A stretch of 64,000 nucleotides of DNA from an uncultured Dokdonia sp. GTDB lineage: Bacteria > Bacteroidota > Bacteroidia > Flavobacteriales > Flavobacteriaceae. The stretch spans positions 124,001 through 188,000 of the forward strand of contig NZ_CALEMI010000052.1 of the NCBI RefSeq assembly GCF_937910895.1, given 5' to 3'. The position numbers and the translations under genes are program-made. The notes below the pieces were generated by a model. The model was not told where the DNA came from, searched no databases, and saw only the letters and a program-made list of their open reading frames with translations. Numbering within the stretch: the stretch's first letter is position 1; the number at the start of each line of letters is the position of its first letter. This document shows positions 1-14,500 of this stretch, piece after piece.

Positions 1-2286
1 CAGTTCTTCACAAATCTTAGTAGGTAAATACGCATGAGTGATCTCATTATCATTTAAAAACTTCGTAAGAAAATGAACGTCATATCTAATCTCTGAATCA
101 GAAATTGGATATAATGCGCCTCCTGATACTAAATAAGGATAAATCTCCCATACAGAAGCATCAAATCCAATACCAGCATATAAACTCCCTCTACTAGAGG
201 TATCTAATTCATAGTTGTCAATATGCCAAAAACATAAATTTAAAACACTCTTATGTTCAATCATCACTCCTTTTGGTTTTCCTGTAGAACCAGAGGTGTA
301 AATTACATATGCTAAATTAGAAGGCATAATAGCTACTGCAGGTATAGATTGTAACAGACCTTTGGTATCTTGAAAATCTGTTAATAATTTGTCATTAATC
401 GCAAGCACGCAGTCGCTATCATCTTCTATATATTTAATACGTTGTTTAGGGTAATTAGGATCTATTGGAACATAAGCACATCCTGTCTTTAACACAGCTA
501 ATAAAGACACAACTAACAATTCACTACGATCCAATTTAACTGCAATTAAATCTTCTGTTTTAAGATCATAATTAGACAATAAGTAATGTGCTAATTGATT
601 AGACATTATATCTAATTCTTTATAGGTAAGCGTTACCTCTCCAAATACAATAGCAACTGCATCTGGTGTTTTTTCAACTTGTGAGACAAATAAATCTACG
701 ATGGTTGAATTTGGATAATCATTGCTTGTTGTATTAAAATCAATTAGTAATTGAGACTTTTCTGCTACAGTTAAATAATCAATTCTAGTTATTTTTTGAT
801 CTGGGTTTTGGATAGCTTTCGTTAAAAAATTATCAAAATGTGTACATAAACGCTCTATAAAACTTAACTCATAAACATCTGTGTTATATTCTATATGGAG
901 GTCTAACTGTCCTTTTACTTCTTTAAAACAAAAGCTAATATCAAACTTACTGAATGACTTATCTATATCCTCGTACGGAGATACTTCTACTCCATGTAAA
1001 GTCAAATCTTCCGATATTAATAACTCTTGCTGATTTTGAAACACAACGATTACGTCAAAAAGAGCCGATCTACTTATGTCTCTATTTAATTTTAATTCTT
1101 CTATTAACTTATCAAAAGGGTAGTCTTGATGAGAATATGCTTTTAGCAAGGTATCCTTCTGAATCGTTAATAGCTCTTCAAAACTAACGTCTTCTTCAAA
1201 TGCTGTTCTAATAGCAAGTGTGTTTAGATATAAACCTATTTGGTTTTCTAAATCACTATGTTCTCTACCAGCTACCGGTGTTCCTAAGATAATATCTCTT
1301 GTATTGGTATATCTTGAAAGCAATCCATTTATACTGGCCATCAAGACCATAAACAATGTCACTCCGTTTTGCTGAGCATATCCATTAAGCTGTGATGTAA
1401 ATTCTTTAGAAAATGAATAATCTATTCCTGAACCATTATACGTCTTTAGTTTTGGTCGCATCTTACTAGATGGTAATTCCAAAACTGGTAATTCCCCAGT
1501 AAATGTTTCTAACCAAAATGTTTTAGACTTTTCTAAAATTGCTAGTCTAGCATCGCTGTTTTGCCACTCTGAATAATCTTTGTATTGTATAGGTAATTCT
1601 GGCAACTCCATTTCCTGTCCTGTAGAGAATCCATTATATAGAATCATAAATTCTTTGTTCAACACCTCCATAGACCACCCATCTCCTATAATATGATGCA
1701 TATTAAACATCAAGATATATTTCTCATTAGTAACCTTTACAACTTCTCCAATAAATAATGGCCCTTTCTCTAGATCAAAAACATGTCCTTGAATAACATC
1801 AAAATAGTCGCCGAAAACTTTATCTGTTTCATTACTTAAATCTACAAATTGCAATACTCCCGTATATTCTTTTACAGGTACTATATACTGTCCTAATGCT
1901 CCTTGATTATCTTCTTTAAAGATGGTGCGTAAACTCTCATGTCTTTCTATTAATTTAGTATAAGCTAATGATAATGCATCAATATCTATCTCTCCTTTAT
2001 ATTCAAACGCATCAAATATATTATATGCTGTATTACCTGTCTCAAATTGACTCAATGTCCATAAACGCTTCTGAGAAGAGGTAAGTGCATAATAGCCTTT
2101 CTCTTCTGCTTTAGGAATAGACTCTGTAAAAGAAAGTAATGTAATCAGTTCACTCTTATGTGCTTTGATTTTATTAACGACCTCAGTAGTTAGAGCTCCC
2201 TTAGGAGCGTTAATCTTAAGACTTCCATCTATAACCTTAAGTCCAATCTTTAATGACTGTAACGTATGTATTAAATGTTCTATCAC
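1..2286 (-). CDS. Non-ribosomal peptide synthetase NRPS4 (partial, 3' end outside window)
   Basis: Reading on the minus strand from a GTG at 2286 the frame stays open for 762 codons to the window edge. Residues 1-53 are a TubC-like N-terminal docking domain (IGLKV...GSLKINAPKGALT). A condensation domain follows with HHIIGDG near residue 197, then an adenylation domain with the YVIYTSGSTG core near 663. The visible part of the binding pocket (FDASVWEIY, ITHAYLPTKIC) matches the Leu-type domain of NRPS3 module 2, so a Leu-like substrate is inferred. The upstream sequence (TTTCAAATTAACTT..., then A-rich) and the GTG start are shared with NRPS2 and NRPS3. It follows NRPS3 on the same strand after 266 bp, so it probably acts next in the assembly line. 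PCP, later modules and any release domain lie outside the window. Confidence 0.93.
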   Translation of the reverse strand, partial: MIEHLIHTLQSLKIGLKVIDGSLKINAPKGALTTEVVNKIKAHKSELITLLSFTESIPKAEEKGYYALTSSQKRLWTLSQFETGNTAYNIFDAFEYKGEIDIDALSLAYTKLIERHESLRTIFKEDNQGALGQYIVPVKEYTGVLQFVDLSNETDKVFGDYFDVIQGHVFDLEKGPLFIGEVVKVTNEKYILMFNMHHIIGDGWSMEVLNKEFMILYNGFSTGQEMELPELPIQYKDYSEWQNSDARLAILEKSKTFWLETFTGELPVLELPSSKMRPKLKTYNGSGIDYSFSKEFTSQLNGYAQQNGVTLFMVLMASINGLLSRYTNTRDIILGTPVAGREHSDLENQIGLYLNTLAIRTAFEEDVSFEELLTIQKDTLLKAYSHQDYPFDKLIEELKLNRDISRSALFDVIVVFQNQQELLISEDLTLHGVEVSPYEDIDKSFSKFDISFCFKEVKGQLDLHIEYNTDVYELSFIERLCTHFDNFLTKAIQNPDQKITRIDYLTVAEKSQLLIDFNTTSNDYPNSTIVDLFVSQVEKTPDAVAIVFGEVTLTYKELDIMSNQLAHYLLSNYDLKTEDLIAVKLDRSELLVVSLLAVLKTGCAYVPIDPNYPKQRIKYIEDDSDCVLAINDKLLTDFQDTKGLLQSIPAVAIMPSNLAYVIYTSGSTGKPKGVMIEHKSVLNLCFWHIDNYELDTSSRGSLYAGIGFDASVWEIYPYLVSGGALYPISDSEIRYDVHFLTKFLNDNEITHAYLPTKICEEL

Positions 2287-2372
2287 TATATGATTTTTTA
2301 AAGTTAATTTGAAATGTAGAAATAGTTTCTGCGATTACGGCATCATGACTGTACTAAAACCCTCACCTCAGC

Positions 2373-2393
2373 CCTCCCTTAAAATAAGGGAGG
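2373..2393. other. Perfect hairpin between NRPS3 and NRPS4
   Basis: CCTCCCTTA at 2373-2381 and TAAGGGAGG at 2385-2393 form a 9-bp perfect stem with a 3-nt loop in the 266-bp gap between NRPS3 and NRPS4. In the direction of transcription it lacks a U tract, so it is not a classical terminator. It could be an RNA-processing or stability element, or a small palindromic repeat. Confidence 0.6.
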
Positions 2394-2552
2394 AAACCAA
2401 AGTGATTCGGTCATTAATCAATACAGCTTTGTTTAGTAAAAGAGGTAACACCTCCTCTTCTAATAAGCTACACTGAATCTTTAGAAGATCATTATTTTAT
2501 TGACCGTACAAATTCATATTTCATTCATACTTTCGTATCAACAAAGTTGCTT

Positions 2553-5500
2553 TTAAATAACTATCTTTTTTAAATCTTTTGTATTCTGAGTAGTCCAAAT
2601 ACAATTTTCAATACTAACAGCTAAGAATGCTATTGTTGGATTCACAAAAACCTGTTGGATATTAACTTGAGCATTAAACTCATTTTTAATTTTAAAAATA
2701 AGATTCATTGCCTTTAAGCTATTACCTCCTAACTCAAAGAAATTATCTGTAACTCCTACCTTTTTAATCCCTAGAACATCTTCCCACATTTCTACGAGTC
2801 GCTTTTCTATATCGGTTTTTGGTGCTATATATTCTTGTTTAATAATATCTTTTTCTTCAATATCAGGTAATGCCTTTTTATCTACTTTCCCATTAGGTGT
2901 TAATGGAATAGTATCAAGTATTACATAGTAACTCGGGATCATATAATCGGGTAATTGAGTCCCTAATGAAAATCGCAATTTTTGCTTATCTATCAGTGAA
3001 TCACTTACTAAATACGTTACGATTACAGGATCATTGTCTACTTTTTTAACCACGACAACGGCCTTATCAATATGATCATACGATAGGAGCACATGCTCTA
3101 TCTCTCCCAATTCTATACGATAGCCTCTTACCTTTACTTGGCTATCTTTTCTTCCCATATACTCTATAGTTCCATCTGATAGCCATCTCCCTAAATCACC
3201 CGTTTTATACATCCGATCTCCTGAGAGATATGGGTGATTTACAAACTTTTCTTTAGTTAATTCAGGTTGATTTAAATAGCCTCTAGAGAGTCCTTCTCCA
3301 GAAATACAAATCTCTCCAACAACACCTACAGGTTGTAACTCTAGATTTTCTGACACAATATAAAACTGTGTATTATCCAAAGGTTTGCCTATTGGTACTG
3401 ATCGATTATATGAACCTTCTAATTTCAAGCAACTACTATATGTAGTATCCTCTGATGGTCCATATAGATTACGCATTTCAATTCCAGAATTAGCAAAATG
3501 ATTTGCTAGAGTTAAAGGAAATGGTTCGCCTGCAAGGTTAATCGCTACAGTATTTTTAAAGGAAACCTTTTTATCTAAAAGCGTTTGTATAACAGATGGT
3601 ACTGTATTAAGTAATACGTTACTATCAGTATTCAAATAGTCTCCTATAACTAAGCCATTAGGTAATAATCGTATTTTCTTTCCAATACTTAGTGGGTAGA
3701 AAAACTCATATATTGATAAGTCAAAACAATGAGATGTAACTGCATATAACACATCAAAATCCGTATCCTTAAACTCTCGGATTGACCAATATAACATAGC
3801 AACCGCATTGTTATGTGTAATCATAACTCCTTTTGGTTTGCCAGTTGATCCACTTGTGTAAATTACATACGCAAGTGTATCTGCAGTGACAGTTACTTTG
3901 GGTGGTTTACTTGGGATGTCGCTTTCATTAGCAAATACTTCCAGTAAATCTTTATCTATGGTAACTTTACACTGACTATCCTCCTCTATATATTCAATTC
4001 GTTGTTGTGGATAATTAGGATCAATAGGTACATAAGCACATCCTGATTTAAGTACTGCTAGGATAGAGATGAGTAACCATTCATTACGAGCTATTTTGAT
4101 ACCTATTAGATCTTCGCTAGAGAGATCATAATAACTTAATAAATAATTAGATAACTCATTCGACTTTTTATCTAGCTCTTCATAAGTGAACTCTTTTTCA
4201 CCATAGATTAAAGCGATATCCTGAGGTGTCTTTATAGCTTGTGCCACAAACAAATCAATAATTGTATTATCTTTTGGATATCCGACACTAGTAGCATTAA
4301 GCTCATGTAGTAAATAATTTCTCTCTGACTCTTTTAAATACGGTATCATATCTATAGTAATCGTTGGTGACTTTAATAAACTACCTACCAGTTGTTTAAA
4401 ATGAGACATCAAGCTTTTAATCATATCTGCTTCATACACATCTGTGTTGTATGTCATATCAAATGATATATAATCGCCTATCTCTTTAAAACCAATCTCT
4501 ATATCATATTTTGATACTTTTTTATCAGAATCTGCAATTACGTCTACATCCTCTTCAGAAATAATGATTTCAGATGATTCCGTTGTATTATTTTGTAATA
4601 CTAACATCACATCAAAAATAGCATTACGACTTACGTCTCGTTTTAAATCTATAGCTTCTACCAGATGATCAAAAGGGTACATCTGATGTTCATAAGCTTC
4701 TAGTGTTGTATTTTTTATCCTATTATATAATGAAACAAAGTTTTCTGAAGGATCAATCTCATTTCTCAGTGCCAGCATATTTACATAAAATCCTATCTGA
4801 TCTACTAGATCTGTATGATCTCTACCCGCTATAGGACTTCCTAAAATGATATCTTTTGACGAGGTGTATTTGTAAAACAATACATTCCAAACCGACAATA
4901 AGCTAATAAATAGACTTCCATTATGTTCTTGATTAAAATCCTTAAGTGCCTTTGTATCTTCTTTTGATATATATGTTCTAAAACCGTTTCCTTTATGTGT
5001 TTTTACAGATGGTCTTAAAAAACTAGACGGCAAATTTAATAACGGTAATTCTCCTGATAACAATGACGTCCAATAGTCTTTATCTATACTACTCTGCGCT
5101 TCTTCAAATTGAGATAATTGCCAGGCAGCATAATCTTTATATTGGATCTTAAGAGGGTCAATAGTTAATGGCGTCTCTGTGATGAAAGATTCATAAAATG
5201 CTAAAACATCTTTTGAAATAACTCCCATAGACCATCCATCACTAATAATATGATGCATATTGTAATAAAAGATATAAGCATCATCTGCCGTTCTTAGTAC
5301 GCTTGCGCGAAATAACGGGCCAGCTTCTAAATCAAAAGATTTGTAAGCATCTTCATCCATATAGCGCATTGCTTCTCCTAAACTATCTGTTGCTTCTCTA
5401 AAATCAGTATATCCGATCTTAAAAACTAACTCGTTAAAAGGAAGTACATATTGATGTAAAGCACCTTCAGTATTCAGTTTAAAAACAGTACGTAATATTT

Positions 5501-8500
5501 CATGCCTATCTATTACAGCTAATACAGCTTTACTAAAACAGTCAATATCATAATCTCCTTCTAACACTGTGTGAAAAGGCATGTTATAAACTTCAGATCC
5601 TCCGTCTAATTGACATAGTGTCCATAGTCTATGCTGACCAGCAGATACTGCATAACTTTCTGATGTAGGAATCTTAGCGATTTTGTAATGCGTAGTTACT
5701 TTAGACTTCTCTAGTAAGTTGGCATGAGCCACCAAGGTTGGATTTGAAAATATATCTTTTAAACCTAGTTTAACTTGAAAAGATTTATGATATTCATTAA
5801 TTAACTGTGTAGCCTTTAAGCTATGTCCTCCTAGTTCAAAAAAGCTATCAGTAGCACCGATGGTATTTTTTTGGAGTATTTTACTCCAGATCTCAGCAAT
5901 TTTTAATTCTGTAGCTGTATTTGGAGCCACATATTTTTGCTGAATAGCATCATCTATAGTAACCTCTGGTAAACACTTCCTATCTACTTTTCCATTTGAT
6001 GTTAATGGTATTGTATCTAATAAAACATAATAACTAGGTAACATATAGTCTGGTAGCATCACACGTAGTGATGTTCTTAACTCTTGTTTATCTATGAGAC
6101 TATCGTTTACGATATATGCTACAATTTCTTTGGTATTATGCATATCCTTAATCATGACAACCGCTTGAGAAATTTCTGCATGAGATAATAATGCATGTTC
6201 AATCTCACCTAGCTCAATACGATATCCTCTTATTTTTACCTGATTGTCTTTACGTCCCATAAAGGCGATCTTCCCATCTGGCAACCAACGTCCTAAATCT
6301 CCGGTTTTATATAAGGTTCCGCTTTCGCGAAAGCGGTCTTTGACAAACTTCTCTGCTGTTAACTCAGGATGGTTTAAATATCCTCTAGACAATCCATCTC
6401 CTCCTAAACAAATTTCACCGACAACTCCTATAGGTTGTACATCTAGATTTTCTGAAAGAATATACGCAGTACTATTATTAATTGGGTATCCTATTGGAAT
6501 ATCTCCCACTACATCTGGGATGTTATACGTAAGAGAAAATGTTGTGTTCTCTGTAGGACCGTACCCATTAATAATTTCTAATTCTGGATAGGTATTCTTT
6601 AGCTTCTCAATATGTTTTGGCGATAATTTATCACCTCCTGCTAGTACTGTAGCTAATGGAGAAAACAATGTGATAGACGTATCTACTAGCATTTGAAGCC
6701 AGCCAGCAGTGAACCACATGACATTTACACCTCTCTCTTCTATCTCTCTAGACAGCAAATCACTATCCAATAATGTATCTTTTGAAGATAGTATCAAGCA
6801 AGCCCCATTTAACAAAGTTCCCCAATACTCAAACGTTGTTGCATCAAACGAAAAAGCTCCCGTGCTTAATAAAACGTCTGTAGTAGAAAACTGGTAAAAG
6901 TTGGTAGACTTTACTAAACGAACAATACTCTTCTGTTCTATCATTACTCCTTTAGGATTTCCTGTAGATCCAGAAGTATACATTACATAAGCTAAGTGAT
7001 CTGATGATCCTTGGACCGCAGGTAATGTATTAGAAAGCTTGATCTCATTATTAAAAGCCTTGAGTACATCTTCATCTATAGTAATTTTACACGCACTATC
7101 CTCTTCCATATATACAATACGTTGCGCTGGATAATTTGTATCAATCGGCACATAAGCGCAGCCTACTTTTAAAATTGCTAGGATAGAAATAATCTGCCAC
7201 TCACTATTATCAAGTTTAACTCCTACTAAATCTTCAATTTCAAAGTCATAACAGTTTAATAAATAGTTTGCAAGTCTCGTAGAAACAGTATCAAGTTCTC
7301 TATAGGTATACACATTATCTTCAAAAATAAGAGCTGTTGATTCTGGTGTTTTTTCTACCTGCTCAACAAATAATTCTACGATTGTTTTATTCTTTGGATA
7401 TACTACTTCTGTATGATTAAAATCATTTAATAATTGTAGCTTCTCTTTTTCTGTAATATAGGATACCTCTGCGATACGATTATTTGGATGTGTGATACAT
7501 TCTTTTAAAAACGCCTCTAAGTGTGTTGCTATTTTTTCTATAAAAATAATATCATAAATATCAGTATTGTACTCTAATTGCAATGATAACGTATCGTTAT
7601 GATCAGAAAAAATAAAGCTAATATCAAACTGACTTACATTGCGATGTTGTTGCGTATAAGGACTTATTTCTAAGTGATCTATAGCGATCTCTTGAACTCC
7701 AAATAAGTTTTGCTGATTTTGAAATACGACCATCAGATCAAACAATGCAGATCGACTAGTGTCATGTTGTAAATCTAGCTTGTCTACTAAACTATCTAAA
7801 GGATATCCTTGATGTGCATACGCATCTAAAAGTGTATTTTTTTGAATACTTAACAATGTATTAAAAGAAGCATCCTCGTCAAATTGTGTGCGTATCGCTA
7901 ATGTATTTAAATATAATCCTATTTGATTTTCTAACGCTTTATGATCTCTTCCAGCTACCGGTGTTCCCAATGTAATGTCTGTAGTATTGGTATATCTAGA
8001 AAGCAATCCGTTCAACCCTGCCATTAACGTCATAAAGACACTTACGCCATTATTTTCTGAAAATGCATGCACTTGATTACGTACTTCTTTAGAAAATGTT
8101 TGAGCAAAATAGCCTCCATTGTATGTCTTAACCTGGGGTCTTGCTTTAAATGTAGGCAATTCTAATACTGGCAATTCTCCTTTAAATTGAGTTAACCAAT
8201 AGGTTTCTGATGCTAATAACTTAGATCTTTGGGCTTCTGTTGCTAGCCACTCTGCATAATCTTTATATTGTATAGAGAGTGTTGGTAATGTTATTAAGTC
8301 TCCTTTTACTAATGAAGCATAAATCATCATAAATTCCTTACTCAATATTTCCATAGACCATCCATCACTAATGATGTGATGCATGTTTAATACCAGTAAG
8401 TGATTTTCTGTAGCCAATTTAACTAAGCCTGCCTTAATTAAAGGGGCATTACTTAAATCAAAACAGTGACTATTGTTAGCTTTAAGAACATCGGCAATCG

Positions 8501-11500
8501 CTACATCTTGATCTTTTGCATCGCTCAAGTCTTGTTGTGCTATCACAAAATTAACATCGCTACAAGAAAGGATGTATTGACGTACTTCTTCTTGATCATT
8601 ACGCATAAAACGCGTACGTAAACTCTCATGACGATCTATTAAAATAGCAAAAGCTTCCTCTATTAATGTAACGTTTACAGTACCTTCTAGCTGAAAAACA
8701 GCAGGAATATTATACGCAACACTCCCTTGTTCAAACTGACTTAACACCCATAACCTACGTTGAGATGAGGTCAAAGCATAGCTTGCCTTTTCTTCTGAGG
8801 TTGGAATTGATGTTTGTGTACTCTCTTTTAGCTGCGTTGTAATCCCTGATATGGTAGGATATAAAAACATATCTTTTATAGATACCGCTAATCCTAATTC
8901 AGTTTTAATTTTATTAACGATCAATGTAACTTTAAGACTATGACCGCCTAATTCAAAGAAATTATCGGTAATTCCTATAGGATCCATCCCTAAAACTTCT
9001 TCCCAAATAGTAACTAATTGTTTCTCTACTTCGGTCGTAGGAGCAACATATTCGTTTTTTATTAAATCTTCTGAAGCGATAACTGGCAATGCTTTCTTAT
9101 CTACCTTACCATTAGCTGTTAATGGAATCGACTCAAGTGCTATAAAATAGCTAGGCACCATATAATCCGGTAATTCACTGCGTAATGAAGTACGTAAAAC
9201 TTGCTTATCTATAACTTCATCACTAGTATAATAAGCCACCAAAACATTCTCGCCTTGAAACTCACTCACCGTTACAACAGCCTGAGTAATAACATCTGTA
9301 GCTACTAATGTGTTTTCTATCTCTCCTAATTCAATACGATACCCTCTTATTTTTACCTGGTCATCTTTTCTGCCAACAAACTCTATATTCCCATCAGGAA
9401 GCCATCTTCCTAAATCTCCAGTTTTGTAAAGGAGTCCGCTTTCGCGAAAGCGGTTAACAACAAATTTCTCTTTTGTTAATTCTGGTTGATGTAAATACCC
9501 TCTTGACAAACCATCACCAGAAATACAAATCTCTCCAACAACCCCCATAGGCTGTAATAAATCATCTTCAGAAACAATATAAATCTCTGTATTAGAAATA
9601 GGCTTTCCAATAGGAATATTTTCTCCTACACGATCTTCAAGGTTAAAACTTGTGGTAACTACCGTATTTTCAGATGGTCCATAGTTATTATAAATATGTA
9701 ATCCTTGCTTTGCTTCTGGTAATTTAAGTGCTTCTCCTCCTGTTAAAATTTTAATGTTTTCTAATTCGATGTCTTGAGCTACCAGCGCCTCACAGATTTT
9801 TGTAGGCAAATACGCATGTGTAATTGCATTTTCTTTCAAAAATCCTGCGAGAAGAGTTGCATCGTATCTAACTTCTGAATCAGAAATTGGAACTAATGAA
9901 GCTCCTGATAATAAATAAGGATAGATTTCCCATACCGAAGCATCAAATCCAATTCCTGCATAAAGACTTCCTTTACTAGATGTTGTAACTCCGTATGCAG
10001 ATATATGCCAGAAGCATAAATTTAATACACTTTTATGTTCTACCATAACCCCTTTAGGCCTTCCTGTAGAACCTGATGTGTAAATCACGTATGCCAAGTT
10101 TGAAGGTAATATGTGTACTTCTGGAAGTGATGTAGGTATGTTTTCTGTACGTAAAAATGAGTGTATGATCTCTTCATTTATGGTGATTACACACTTGCTA
10201 TCTTCTTTAATGTATTCAATGCGTTGCTTAGGATAACTTGGGTCAATCGGGACGTAAGCACATCCTGTCTTTAAAACTGATAAAATAGAGATCACTAACC
10301 ACTCACTTCGATCTAAGGTAACTCCTACAATATCTTCTTTTGACAACTCAAAGTTGGATAGTAAATAATGTGCCATCTGATTTGATAACTCGTCTACTTC
10401 TTTATATGTGAATTGTTTTTTATTATACTCAAGAGCAATAGCGTTTGGAGTTTTCTCTACCTGTGTTGTAAATACTTCAACAATAGTTCTATCGATATCA
10501 TACGGTACTTTGGTATTATTAAAGCTAGCGACTAATTGATGAGTATCGGCTTCACGTAAGAAGTTCATCTTAGCGACACTTTCATTAGAATTTTGAATAC
10601 AACTTTTCAATAAATTCTCTAAATGATTTACTAAATTCTCTACAAAAGTCTTCTTATAAATATCTGTATTGTAGTCTAGATGTAATGATAATTGATCTGT
10701 TGTTTCTGAAAAAACAAAACTTAAATCAAACTGACTTATAGAACGTTGTTGTTTTGTGTAGGGACTTATTTCTAATCCTTCTATAGTAATATCTTTTCCC
10801 CCAAATAAGTTTTGCTGATTCTGTAATACTACAATGACATCAAATAAAGCAGATCTGCTCGTATCGTGTTGAACATTTAATGTATCTACGAGACTATCAA
10901 ATGGATATTCTTGGTGCGCATAGGCATCTAATAAAGTATCTTTTTGAAGTTGTAATAACTCTTCAAAACTGAAGGTATTATCAAACTTTGTGCGTATTGC
11001 TAGTGTATTGAGGTATAATCCTATCTGATTTTCTAATACGGCTTCTCCTCTTCCCGCCACCGGTGTTCCCAATGTAATGTCTGTAGTATTTGCATATCTA
11101 GAAAGCAATCCGTTCAACCCTGCCATTAACGTTATAAATAGACTAACTCCTCGGCGCTCTGAAAATATTCTTAACTCAGCACTTAACTCTTTAGAAAAAT
11201 GGTGGTTTATGGCATCTCCATTATAGGTTTTAATTTTTGGTCTTGCTTTAAATGTAGGCAATTCTAATACTGGCAATTCTCCTTTAAATTGAGTTAACCA
11301 ATAGGTTTCTGATGCTAATAACTTAGATCTTTGGGCTTCTGTTGCTAGCCACTCTGCATAATCTTTATATTGTATAGAGAGTGTTGGTAATGTTATTAAG
11401 TCTCCTTTTACTAATGAAGCATAAATCATCATAAATTCCTTACTCAATATTTCCATAGACCATCCATCACTAATGATGTGATGCATGTTTAATACCAGTA

Positions 11501-14500
11501 AGTGATTTTCTGTAGCCAATTTAACTAAGCCTGCCTTAATTAAAGGGGCATTACTTAAATCAAAACAGTGACTATTGTTAGCTTTAAGAACATCGGCAAT
11601 CGCTACATCTTGATCTTTTGCATCGCTCAAGTCTTGTTGTGCTATCACAAAATTAACATCGCTACAAGAAAGGATGTATTGACGTACTTCTTCTTGATCA
11701 TTACGCATAAAACGCGTACGTAAACTCTCATGACGATCTATTAAAATAGCAAAAGCTTCCTCTATTAATGTAACGTTTACAGTACCTTCTAGCTGAAAAA
11801 CAGCAGGAATATTATACGCAACACTCCCTTGTTCAAACTGACTTAACACCCATAACCTACGTTGAGATGAGGTCAAAGCATAGCTTGCCTTTTCTTCTGA
11901 GGTTGGAATTGATGTTTGTGTACTCTCTTTTAGCTGCGTTGTAATCCCTGATATGGTAGGATATAAAAACATATCTTTTATAGATACCGCTAATCCTAAT
12001 TCAGTTTTAATTTTATTAACGATCAATGTAACTTTAAGACTATGACCGCCTAATTCAAAGAAATTATCGGTAATTCCTATAGGATCCATCCCTAAAACTT
12101 CTTCCCAAATAGTAACTAATTGTTTCTCTACTTCGGTCGTAGGAGCAACATATTCGTTTTTTATTAAATCTTCTGAAGCGATAACTGGCAATGCTTTCTT
12201 ATCTACCTTACCATTAGCTGTTAATGGAATCGACTCAAGTGCTATAAAATAGCTAGGCACCATATAATCCGGTAATTCACTGCGTAATGAAGTACGTAAA
12301 ACTTGCTTATCTATAACTTCATCACTAGTATAATAAGCCACCAAAACATTCTCGCCTTGAAACTCACTCACCGTTACAACAGCCTGAGTAATAACATCTG
12401 TAGCTACTAATGTGTTTTCTATCTCTCCTAATTCAATACGATACCCTCTTATTTTTACCTGGTCATCTTTTCTGCCAACAAACTCTATATTCCCATCAGG
12501 AAGCCATCTTCCTAAATCTCCAGTTTTGTAAAGGAGTCCGCTTTCGCGAAAGCGGTTAACAACAAATTTCTCTTTTGTTAATTCTGGTTGATGTAAATAC
12601 CCTCTTGACAAACCATCACCAGAAATACAAATCTCTCCAACAACCCCCATAGGCTGTAATAAATCATCTTCAGAAACAATATAAATCTCTGTATTAGAAA
12701 TAGGCTTTCCAATAGGTACGGATTGACCTATAGATTTTTGAGTATCGTACTTATATATTGTTGAACTAATCGTAGTTTCTGTTGGTCCATATTTGTTATA
12801 AAAATCTACGTTACTACTTAGTCTATCTGCTAATTCTTTAGGGCAAGTTTCTCCAGCACAAATAATTCTTCTCAAACCTGTGCAACTCTCTATATCCTGA
12901 ATTTGATTGATGTAGCTAGGGGTTGCATGAAAATGAGTAATATTGTACTCTTTTAAAACTTTTGAAAAATTGGCAACGTCTATAATATCATCTTTTGATA
13001 CGATGACTAACGAAGCTCCGTTTAATAATGCTAAAAATAGTTGTTCAATAGAGGCATCAAAAGCAACATTAGAGAAATACAATATACTCTCAGTGTGGTC
13101 TATAGCATAATTTTTAGATTGGTGCAGTATATAATTTACTAGAGAGTCATGGCCTACCATCACTCCTTTTGGTTTTCCTGTTGATCCTGAAGTATAAATG
13201 ACATACGCCAGTGCTGATGCTTCTGCAGTAAATTTTTTAGAGAATGTTACTTCTGATATTCTAAAATCAGTAAGTAAACTCTCATCAATAGTTATTTTAC
13301 AATTACTATTTGATTTTATATAAGAGATTCTCTCTTCTGGATAATTAACATCTATTGGCAAATACGTGCATCCAGCTTTGAGTACTGCAAGTAGACTGAT
13401 AATAAACCACTCGCTTTTTTCTAAGTGTATACTAATGATTTCTTCTTTAGAAATAGTATATGTAGATGTTATATAATGCGCTAATTGATTTGATAAAATA
13501 TCTAATTCTTGATACGTGATTTTTGAATTTTCACATTGTATTGCCGTTGCCTCTGGCGTCTCATTTACTTGATTTAAAAATAAATCAATAACTGTTTTTT
13601 CTTTTGGATATGTCGTTTGAGTGGTGTTAAAATCAACCAGCATTTGTTGCTTTTCTTCTAGTGAAAGAAAATCAATTGTACTAATTTTTTCTTTTGAGTT
13701 AGAAACTCCTATTTCTAAAAAACGTTCAAGATGATGTATAGTTTGCGTTATGAAATCTAAGGTATAAATATCTGTATTATACCCTAAATTTAAATGTATC
13801 CTCCCTTTTACTTCTGCAAAAGAAAAGCTTAGATCAAACTTGCTAAATGACTTCTCTATATCTTCATACGAAGATATTTCAATTCCATGAAGTGTTAATT
13901 CTTCAGAAAATAATAATTCCTGTTGGTTCTGGAATACAACCAATGTATCAAACAACGTCGATCTACTTAAATCTCTTTTTATATCAAGTTCTTCTACCAA
14001 ACGATCAAAAGGATATTCCTGATGTGCGTATGCATCTAATAATGTATTTTTCTGTATCGCAAGTAACTCCTCAAAACTTGTAGCTTCTTCAAATCTTGTG
14101 CGGATGGCTAGCGTATTTAAATATAACCCTACTTGGTTTTCTAAGTCCGTATGTTCTCTTCCAGCTACTGGTGTGCCTAAAATAATATCCTTTGTATTTG
14201 TATATCTAGAGAGTAACCCATTAATTCCAGTCATCAAAACCATGAATAGTGTCGCTCCATTTTGCTGAGCATACCTATTAAGCTGAGATGTGAATTCTTC
14301 AGAAAATTTGTAATAGATACTAGAACCATTGCTAGTTTTAAGCTTTGGTCTCATCTTAGTAGAAGGTAATTCTAATACGGGTAATTCTCCTGAAAACGTA
14401 TCTAACCAAAAGCTTTTAGATTTTTCTAATAAGACTTTTCTAGCGTCTGTATTTTGCCATTCTGAATAATCCTTATATTGAATAGGTAATTCTGGCAACA

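Noticed and set aside
6244-6591. Open frames on the plus strand opposite the NRPS genes (also at 13847-14083, 21944-22285, 22967-23158)
   Set aside because: They lie antisense to clear NRPS domains, have no family features and arise from codon bias of the sense strand.
8137-12716. CRISPR or transposon explanation for the long repeat
   Set aside because: The repeat lies in frame within two modules, has no terminal inverted repeats and no spacer pattern.
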